Part shown: positions 1 to 4,382 of the stretch, in pieces
Layout: every line of letters begins with the position of its first letter
Position numbering within the stretch: position 1 is the stretch's first letter
Source: Planctomycetota bacterium
GTDB taxonomy: Bacteria; Planctomycetota; Phycisphaerae; Sedimentisphaerales; Anaerohalosphaeraceae
DNA: 5,373 nucleotides
Direction of reading: 5' to 3'
Assembly (NCBI GenBank): GCA_030637065.1
Contig: DAOVVQ010000263.1
Span: forward strand, 1 to 5,373
Program-made: the position numbers and the translations under genes
Notes under the pieces: generated by a model
Database searches by the model: none
What the model saw: only the letters and a program-made list of their open reading frames with translations
What the model was told of the DNA's origin: nothing

Positions 1-1247
1 CGAACATATTCCAAGATCCTGCCGCGATTATCCTGACAGATGTCGATATCGATATCAGGCATCTCGTCGCGATCGGGGTCCATGAACCGCTCAAACAGCA
101 GATCATACCGGATCGGGTCGACATCGCATATCCCGAGGCAGTAGCCCACCACGGTACCGACAGCGCTTCCCCTGGCGCCGACGGGGATATTGTTCTGAGC
201 CGCGAAATTGCAGCAGTCCCAGACGATAAGAAAATAGCTCGAAAAGCCCTTGCCCTCGATGACCCCAAGCTCGCGGTCTATGCGTTTTTTGACCTCGGGC
301 GTGATCTTGCCGTATCGCTTCTTCGCCCCCTCATAGCAGATGCGGGTCAGAAAATCTTCGGCGGTAGTACCGTCAGGCGGAGTGTACTTCGGGGCATGAC
401 GAGTCTTGAGGTCGATCTCGACATTGCAGCGATCGGCGATCGCCAATGTATTGTCGCAAGCCTCGGGAACATCGGCGAAAAGCTCGCGCATCTCCTCGCT
501 GTTCTTAAGATATACGCTCGGCGGATACTTCATCCTGTCCGGGTCGTTAACGTTCTTGCCGGTACTGATACAGCAAAGGGCATCGTGGGCATCGTAGTCG
601 TCGGCGTTTATAAAGTGGACGTCATTGGTCGCGACCAGCCCGACGCCGAGTTTGGCGGCAATATCGATCAGGCCCTGACGGACTTGGGGTGCATCGTCGG
701 TTTCGTGCTTTTGCAGCTCGATGAAGAAGTTCTTTTCGCCGAAGATTTTGAGAAAGCTCTCGGCTGCGGCGATCGCCTTTGTCTCGTCGCCATTGACTAA
801 CATCCGGGATACTTCGCCGCTGATACATGCACTCGTGCAGATTATGCCGTCACTATGCTCGGCGAGGATCTCTTTATCGATCCGCGGGCGATAGTAAAAA
901 CCCTCCGTATAGCCCGCACTGCTCAGCTTAAGCAGATTATGATACCCAGCCGCATTCTCCGCCAGCAGCAACAGGTGAAACGCCGCATCCTTAATGCCGG
1001 TTTTTTGCTTATCAAGCCGCGATCCCGGCGCGATATAGGCCTCGATGCCGATTATAGGCTTGATCCCGGCACTTCGGGCCCTGGTGTAGAAGTCGACCGC
1101 ACCGAACATATTTCCATGATCGGTGATCGCCACCGACTCCATACCCAGTTCCTTGCACCGCTTAAAGAGCTTCGCCGGGGCGACTGCACCGTCGAGCAGT
1201 GAATACTGAGTATGCAAATGAAGGTGCGAAAATCCTTTTTTAGCCAT
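1..1247 (-). CDS. dnaE: DNA polymerase III subunit alpha, N-terminal part (cut by left edge)
   Basis: Replicative C-family DNA polymerase, the chain-elongating subunit of the cytoplasmic holoenzyme. The 415 visible codons translate without a stop. Residues 1 to about 215 form the PHP domain, with HLHLHTQYS at 8-16, LLDG at 17-20, ITDHGN at 41-46, GIEAY at 67-71, ACISGEV at 140-146 and TNDVHF at 207-212. The palm begins near residue 330 with GARGSAVG at 357-364 and the catalytic PDIDID at 397-402; D400 and D402 correspond to the metal-binding pair D401/D403 of E. coli DnaE. The third aspartate, fingers, beta-binding and OB domains lie outside the window, since family members run to roughly 1150 residues. 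ATG 1247 is preferred because GGAG lies 5 nt upstream and MAKKGFSHLHLHT is a typical DnaE start. An in-frame ATG at 1265 is possible and would add six residues. The gene is divergent from the GntR operon and has its own promoter. Confidence 0.97.
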   Translation of the reverse strand, partial: MAKKGFSHLHLHTQYSLLDGAVAPAKLFKRCKELGMESVAITDHGNMFGAVDFYTRARSAGIKPIIGIEAYIAPGSRLDKQKTGIKDAAFHLLLLAENAAGYHNLLKLSSAGYTEGFYYRPRIDKEILAEHSDGIICTSACISGEVSRMLVNGDETKAIAAAESFLKIFGEKNFFIELQKHETDDAPQVRQGLIDIAAKLGVGLVATNDVHFINADDYDAHDALCCISTGKNVNDPDRMKYPPSVYLKNSEEMRELFADVPEACDNTLAIADRCNVEIDLKTRHAPKYTPPDGTTAEDFLTRICYEGAKKRYGKITPEVKKRIDRELGVIEGKGFSSYFLIVWDCCNFAAQNNIPVGARGSAVGTVVGYCLGICDVDPIRYDLLFERFMDPDRDEMPDIDIDICQDNRGRILEYV

Positions 1248-1282
1248 AATCTCTCCGCCATCCATAAAATCCCCCCGCCATC
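1245..1282 (-). repeat. Tandem duplication of the dnaE ribosome-binding-site/start unit
   Basis: Read on the minus strand, two near-identical units stand head to tail: GATGGCGGGGGGATTTTATG (1282-1263) and GATGGCGGAGAGATTATG (1262-1245). Each has a purine-rich Shine-Dalgarno-like stretch and ends in ATG. The two ATGs are 18 nt apart and in the same frame, so both could initiate DnaE. The downstream unit has the better GGAG motif. Confidence 0.75.
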
Positions 1283-1323
1283 GATAACATAATGCCGAAA
1301 ACAGTCCCTCGACCACGCCGCCA

Positions 1324-1352
1324 ATATTAAATGCTCAACCCGCAATAGTCAA
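1324..1352 (-). promoter_or_regulatory. Sigma70-type promoter of dnaE
   Basis: On the minus strand TTGACT (1352-1347) is followed by a 17-nt spacer and TAATAT (1329-1324), both close to the housekeeping consensus at ideal spacing. Transcription would begin near 1317, giving a leader of about 70 nt before the ATG at 1247. The -35 box sits inside the 7-bp-periodic AACC/GGTT ladder, so a factor binding that ladder could affect dnaE expression. Confidence 0.7.
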
Positions 1353-1375
1353 CCACGAACCTGTAACCGGAAACC
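1337..1375. repeat. AACC tetramer ladder with exact 7-bp period
   Basis: On the plus strand AACC begins at 1337, 1351, 1358, 1365 and 1372, all in one 7-bp register. The missing step at 1344 reads AATA. In the same register 1323 and 1330 also begin with AA (AATA, AATG). The three bases between tetramers are not conserved. The array covers the dnaE -35 box. It may be a degenerate heptamer repeat or a series of protein-binding half-sites; no known binding motif was recognised. Confidence 0.6.
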
Positions 1376-1413
1376 ACCCCAGCAATTAGATGTTACCGCA
1401 CGGGAAGGCTCGA

Positions 1414-1507
1414 TTTTCTGGCGTTTTTTGCTTTTCTTGCAGGCTTTTACTGATTTTTGAGCAGAAAACCGCGATTGGGGAAGTTTTTTTGATAATTTCG
1501 GATTTTT
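1414..1507. promoter_or_regulatory. Phased T/A-tracts, probable intrinsically curved DNA upstream of the gntR promoter
   Basis: Runs of T (once A) occur at 1414-1417, 1424-1429, 1432-1435, 1445-1448, 1454-1458, 1465-1468 (A), 1484-1490, 1496-1498 and 1503-1507. Their centres average close to 10 bp apart, with one step missing near 1476, so they recur roughly once per helical turn for about 90 bp. The last tract ends 4 bp before the -35 box. In-phase A/T tracts are known to bend DNA; a role as an upstream activating or nucleoid-protein site is inferred. Confidence 0.5.
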
Positions 1508-1511
1508 CTGT

Positions 1512-1540
1512 TTGCACAACCCCACTTCCGGCTGTATAGT
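1512..1540 (+). promoter_or_regulatory. Sigma70-type promoter of the gntR-ABC operon
   Basis: TTGCAC (1512-1517), a 17-nt spacer and TATAGT (1535-1540) form a near-consensus housekeeping promoter. Transcription would start near 1547, inside the palindrome at 1539-1560, leaving a leader of about 38 nt before the gntR ATG at 1585. The overlap with the palindrome suggests simple repression by blocking RNA polymerase. Confidence 0.75.
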
Positions 1541-1560
1541 GTATTAGTATAGTAATACAC
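1539..1560. promoter_or_regulatory. Palindromic operator, probable binding site of the GntR-family repressor
   Basis: Perfect 8-bp arms GTGTATTA (1539-1546) and TAATACAC (1553-1560) flank the 6-bp centre GTATAG, which itself contains the palindrome TATA. Only one base pair of the 22-bp site breaks symmetry. The site starts at the last two bases of the -10 box and covers the expected transcription start. Its position directly before a gntR gene and its two-fold symmetry fit autorepression by a dimeric winged-helix protein of the YtrA type. Confidence 0.78.
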
Positions 1561-1584
1561 TTGGTGGCAGAAAAGCGAGATTTT

Positions 1585-1977
1585 ATGTTACTGGAAATTG
1601 ATCATCACAGCGGCGTGCCTATTTACCGGCAGGTGATCCGGCAGATTCGTCAGCAGATCATGACCGGCGGGCTCAAAGACGGCGACCAGTTGGAGACGGT
1701 TCGCCAACTGGCTGGGCGACTCAAGGTCAATCCTATGACGGTCAGCAAGGCATATTCATTCCTCGAAGCCGAGGGGCTCGTCGAGCGAAGGCGCGGGGTC
1801 GGTCTGTTTGTCGCTAAAGTGGAGAAGGACCAGCGAGAGCAGATAAAGGATCAATTGCTCAAGGACGCGGTAAACAAGGCGGTGGTTATGGCGATCCAGT
1901 TGGGAGTTTCGCAAGAGGAGGCTGCTGAGTTTTTTGCGCGGCAGTACGAAGAATACAAATCCAAAAGTCGGAGGTAA
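1585..1977 (+). CDS. GntR-family (YtrA-type) transcriptional repressor
   Basis: A 130-residue cytoplasmic DNA-binding regulator. Residues 10-77 form the GntR winged helix: VPIYRQVIRQIRQQIMTG, then the helix-turn-helix VRQLAGRLKVNPMTVSKAY at 39-57, LEAEGLVERRRG at 60-71 and the wing GVGLFVA. The tail from 80 to 130 is a short, charged, helical segment and not a ligand-binding FadR/HutC/MocR domain; this and the length place it in the YtrA subfamily, whose members usually precede ABC transporter genes. The usual LPSVR is LETVR here. ATG 1585 gives the family-typical MLLEIDHHSGVPIYRQ start, although its ribosome site (AGCGAG) is weak. The upstream in-frame TTG 1561 and GTG 1564 lack a Shine-Dalgarno and would add eight or seven residues. 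It is the first gene of the operon and probably controls it through the palindrome at 1539-1560. The inducer is unknown. Confidence 0.93.
   Translation: MLLEIDHHSGVPIYRQVIRQIRQQIMTGGLKDGDQLETVRQLAGRLKVNPMTVSKAYSFLEAEGLVERRRGVGLFVAKVEKDQREQIKDQLLKDAVNKAVVMAIQLGVSQEEAAEFFARQYEEYKSKSRR
1970..1974 (+). promoter_or_regulatory. Shine-Dalgarno of the ABC ATPase gene, inside the end of gntR
   Basis: GGAGG lies 5 nt before the ATG at 1980 and ends right at the gntR stop codon (1975-1977). It is the strongest ribosome site in the window. Its position means ribosomes finishing gntR terminate on it, so the two genes are probably translationally coupled. Confidence 0.85.
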
Positions 1978-1979
1978 AA

Positions 1980-2867
1980 ATGGCAAATGCAAATCCAATA
2001 GTACAGATGCGTAACGTTTCCAGGAGGTTCGGTCATATACAGGCGATGGCCAAGGTTGACCTGGAGATATCGCCCGGCAGGATAATGGGCCTGTTAGGCG
2101 CCAACGGTGCTGGCAAGAGTACGCTGCTCAGGCATATAATCGGCCTGTACCTTGCCGACGAGGGCGAATGTGTTACATTCGGGACCGATACCGCAAAGCT
2201 CGGACCCGGCGAACTTGGGCGGATCGGCTACGTTCACCAGGAAGGCGAACTTCTCGGATGGATGACGGTCAGCCAACTGGTCCGTTATGTCAGTGCGTAT
2301 TACCACGGCTGGAACCGGGAACTGGAAGAAAAATACATCAGCGATTTCGATATCTCATTGAAAGATCGGGTAGCATCGCTATCGCCGGGACAACGTCAGA
2401 AACTGGCGATACTCCTGGCGATTGGCTTCGAGCCGGACCTTTTGATACTGGATGAGCCGGCGTCGGCACTGGATCCGCTTGCCCGCAGCCAGTTCCTGGA
2501 CCTGCTGCTGCAGATCATCCAGAACGAGGGCCGCACGATCATTATCTCGTCGCACATCCTAAGCGACGTCGAAAAGGTTATCGATCATGCCGTGATCATG
2601 CGCAAAGGGGAGATAGTACGAGATTGCAGCTTCGACGAGCTTCGCGAGCAGTACATTAAGGTTACGCTTACGTCCCTTAACGGCGATCTACCGGCTCAAT
2701 TGCCTTTCAGAAATATGATCGGCTGTGAAAGAAGCGGCTCTACAGCCGTGTTTATCGTGCAGGGCTATACCCAGGCCGAACTGGAGGCGAAGGCAAAGGA
2801 TGCAAACTGCAAGATCGAAGTCCGGACACTGTCTCTCGAAGAGATATACAAGGTTGTCGTCAGTTAA
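1980..2867 (+). CDS. ABC transporter ATP-binding protein
   Basis: A 295-residue nucleotide-binding subunit that hydrolyses ATP at the cytoplasmic face of a membrane transporter. All motifs are present in order: an aromatic A-loop residue near F17, Walker A GANGAGKST at 40-48, Q-loop Q87 in YVHQEGELLGWMT, signature LSPGQRQKL at 134-142 (LSPGQ in place of the common LSGGQ), Walker B LLILDEP at 154-160, D-loop SALD at 162-165 and switch histidine H192 in ISSHIL. The motif set resembles export-type ATPases of the CcmA/YtrB/DrrA group. Residues from about 215 to 295 form a C-terminal extension common in that group. It starts 2 nt after gntR with a strong GGAGG and ends 19 nt before the first membrane protein, so it is the likely motor for one or both downstream proteins. 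The substrate cannot be inferred. A single nucleotide-binding gene beside two permease genes suggests an ATPase homodimer on a permease heterodimer. Confidence 0.95.
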   Translation: MANANPIVQMRNVSRRFGHIQAMAKVDLEISPGRIMGLLGANGAGKSTLLRHIIGLYLADEGECVTFGTDTAKLGPGELGRIGYVHQEGELLGWMTVSQLVRYVSAYYHGWNRELEEKYISDFDISLKDRVASLSPGQRQKLAILLAIGFEPDLLILDEPASALDPLARSQFLDLLLQIIQNEGRTIIISSHILSDVEKVIDHAVIMRKGEIVRDCSFDELREQYIKVTLTSLNGDLPAQLPFRNMIGCERSGSTAVFIVQGYTQAELEAKAKDANCKIEVRTLSLEEIYKVVVS

Positions 2868-2886
2868 AGAAGGGTAGAGACATAGA

Positions 2887-4305
2887 ATGACTATTCTGCA
2901 GGCAAATCTCAAGCATCTGTATCAAAGAAGAGCCTTTTGGCTATTGGGTGTGTTTCTTGTTATTTTTGCGTTACTGATGGTTATGGCAATTGTTGATGCA
3001 AAAGTTGGCCGCGAAGATGGCGCTTTCGCGATACCCGCTGACACAGATGGTGCTTTCGCACTTCCCGCTTATTGGATGCTCATTGTAGGTATGTTTCTGG
3101 CCGCCCAGTGCATGGATGTCCTGACAAAGCCTTTCGCATATTGTTTGCCGGGTCACAAACCCGTACCGAGAAAAGTTTTGTTTTATGTGGGATGGTCATT
3201 GAGTATCTTGTGGTCATTTATTTTCTTTATGTATCCAGGCGTAAGGTTTGGCGAGACATTTTTAGCATGTGTTTCAGCCTTTTTTATGTTTCCGCTACCA
3301 TATTGGCTTGGAGTATGGTGTGTTTCCAAGTGGCGAAGCTGGTGCGCTGGAATAGGGTTCATTCCATTGTTGATAATTGGCGGGAGCCTGATGGACCTGC
3401 ATTTGCGGATCGAATATTTGATAATTCATCACTGGCTATGGATGCTTTTGTTCGGCAGTATGGCCAATGTCCTGGCCTGGATTCACTGGGGAAGGACGGA
3501 TCTGGCACGACAATACTGCGGAACACTATGGATGGGCGCCTTTGATATGTGGAACAAAGAAAAGATGGCAAAATTCGGAAAGGCCAGATTAGCAAAGATC
3601 CCTACAGGTATATCGCCCGGCGTGGAGGACTTTTTTGTTTCCCGGATTTCCAAGTGTCATGGACGCAATCTGGAAAGGTACATCTGGGGCAGCTTATACA
3701 AATCATTCGGCATGCTGCTATCGCCGCGACGACAAGGGTGCGTCTGGCTCCTGATCATCTGGTTTCCACTGCTTATGTATTTGGGATATATGGGTCCCGG
3801 CAGCAATATCCTTCTTTTCATGCCGTGTATCATGGTGGTCCACATGGGTTCGCCGGTGCGTTCCAATATGCTGATTTGCGGCGGACGCAGAGAGAGGTTC
3901 TGGTCTGCTATCGTCCTGGCGATCAGTGCAGCGGTGCTCGTAACTACGCTAACAACAGTTTGCGGGCTTTTATCATTGCTGTGGGAGCCGGTTATGCCCG
4001 ATTTACCGATCAAGGGGATGACTTTTGAGTACCGTGCAATAGATGTATGGTCCTGCTTCTTTGCTCCACTGCTTATAGTTCCCATCAGTCTGACATTTGG
4101 ACTGTTTATGCACAAATTAAAGGCATTTGGCTTGGTGGCAATGATTGTGATTTTGTCTGTGTTATTCGTCGCAGTCAGGGCGGTTTACCGCGAGAGATTT
4201 ATCACCGTCATCCCGGTGCTTGTGATAATCGCATTGTTATGCTGCTGGGCGGCGTTTGTGTCAATATTGCATCATATCTGCATGAAACGCAGCCTGGTAC
4301 AGTAA
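2887..4305 (+). CDS. Polytopic membrane protein, probable ABC transporter permease subunit (paralogue 1)
   Basis: A 472-residue protein of no family I can name with confidence. Hydrophobic stretches suggest about twelve membrane segments in two groups of six: near 17-36, 61-79, 97-117, 124-145, 151-168 and 180-200, then 286-303, 306-320, 340-366, 388-408, 413-430 and 440-462. A hydrophilic, probably cytoplasmic loop of about 85 residues lies between. No signal peptide is seen. Features shared with the next gene are ANLKHLYQR at 6-14, CLPGH at 86-90, YCGTLWMGAF...W at 210-222, RYIWG at 264-268 and GRRERF at 333-338. Residues 44-63, after the first membrane segment, hold a tandem GAFA(I/L)PA repeat. 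The N-terminal NLKHLYQR helix may dock on the ATPase (inference). The ATG at 2887 follows GAAGGG and AGAGA in the 19-nt gap after the ATPase gene and aligns with the start of the paralogue. The length exceeds that of usual YtrC/D-type permeases. Confidence 0.85.
   Translation: MTILQANLKHLYQRRAFWLLGVFLVIFALLMVMAIVDAKVGREDGAFAIPADTDGAFALPAYWMLIVGMFLAAQCMDVLTKPFAYCLPGHKPVPRKVLFYVGWSLSILWSFIFFMYPGVRFGETFLACVSAFFMFPLPYWLGVWCVSKWRSWCAGIGFIPLLIIGGSLMDLHLRIEYLIIHHWLWMLLFGSMANVLAWIHWGRTDLARQYCGTLWMGAFDMWNKEKMAKFGKARLAKIPTGISPGVEDFFVSRISKCHGRNLERYIWGSLYKSFGMLLSPRRQGCVWLLIIWFPLLMYLGYMGPGSNILLFMPCIMVVHMGSPVRSNMLICGGRRERFWSAIVLAISAAVLVTTLTTVCGLLSLLWEPVMPDLPIKGMTFEYRAIDVWSCFFAPLLIVPISLTFGLFMHKLKAFGLVAMIVILSVLFVAVRAVYRERFITVIPVLVIIALLCCWAAFVSILHHICMKRSLVQ
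3016..3069 (+). repeat. 30-bp tandem repeat inside paralogue 1 (DGAFAxPA)
   Basis: Bases 3016-3039 and 3046-3069 match at 20 of 24 positions at a period of exactly 30 bp, which preserves the reading frame. They encode DGAFAIPA and DGAFALPA (residues 44-51 and 54-61) in the hydrophilic connection between the first two membrane segments. The second membrane protein has no such stretch at this place, so this looks like a later internal duplication. Confidence 0.7.
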
Positions 4306-4378
4306 GGTCAATAGTTAGAAAAAGAAGACAGATGGTATTAACGTTGCAAGATCGTACCATAAAAACCTGGACAAAAGG
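4306..4378 (+). other. 73-nt gap between the two permease genes, with hairpin and possible leader ORF
   Basis: This gap is much longer than the 2-nt and 19-nt gaps earlier in the operon. ATGGTA (4332-4337) can pair with TACCAT (4355-4360), giving a 6-bp stem (7 with a T-G pair) and a large loop. There is no T-run after it, so it is not a rho-independent terminator. A 16-residue ORF (ATG 4332, TGA 4380-4382) spans the gap and overlaps the next start codon as ATGA. No good promoter was recognised here. Confidence 0.45.
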
Positions 4379-4382
4379 ATGA
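4332..4382 (+). CDS. Possible 16-residue leader peptide overlapping the next start (speculative)
   Basis: ATG 4332 opens MVLTLQDRTIKTWTKG and stops at TGA 4380-4382, which overlaps the ATG 4379 of the second membrane protein as ATGA. Upstream is a purine-rich AAAAAGAAGACAG but no clear Shine-Dalgarno. The reason to consider it is that the downstream gene lacks a properly spaced ribosome site of its own, so coupling through an overlapping short ORF would supply ribosomes. The same frame stays open well upstream as a shadow of the preceding gene, so the ORF may be accidental. Confidence 0.25.
   Translation: MVLTLQDRTIKTWTKG

Larger units (their letters stand above)
1248..1584. other. Divergent intergenic regulatory region between dnaE and the gntR operon
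   Basis: This 337-base stretch separates two divergent transcription units, and I see no convincing gene in it. From the dnaE side it holds the duplicated start unit (its outer part), an untranslated leader of about 70 nt, the dnaE promoter, a 7-bp-periodic AACC ladder, about 40 bases in which I see nothing distinctive, a zone of phased T-tracts, and the gntR promoter with its overlapping palindrome. No rho-independent terminator was seen, as expected between divergent genes. Confidence 0.8.

Noticed and set aside
396..1202. Plus-strand open frames of 134 and 115 codons across the left part of the window
   Set aside because: They lie antisense to dnaE, whose minus-strand translation matches DnaE motifs without interruption. 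The plus-strand products show no recognisable domain.
1052..1345. Minus-strand 97-codon frame spanning the dnaE start
   Set aside because: It overlaps dnaE in another frame, crosses its promoter, and encodes no recognisable motif.
1561..1584. TTG (1561) or GTG (1564) as the start of the GntR gene
   Set aside because: Neither has a Shine-Dalgarno. They lie immediately beside the operator, and the added residues VAEKRDF precede the family-typical MLLEIDHHSG start.
2731..2750. CGGCT-CTAC-AGCCG hairpin as a terminator
   Set aside because: It lies inside the ATPase coding region, has only a 5-bp stem, and is not followed by a T-run.
3072..4115. Several 150-codon open frames on both strands over paralogue 1
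   Set aside because: They are shadows of the 472-residue frame, which has coherent membrane segments and matches its tandem paralogue.
4047..4331. Upstream part of the plus frame ending at 4382 as a separate 111-residue gene overlapping paralogue 1
   Set aside because: Most of it is out of frame inside paralogue 1 and has no recognisable domain; only the last 16 codons were kept, as a speculative leader.
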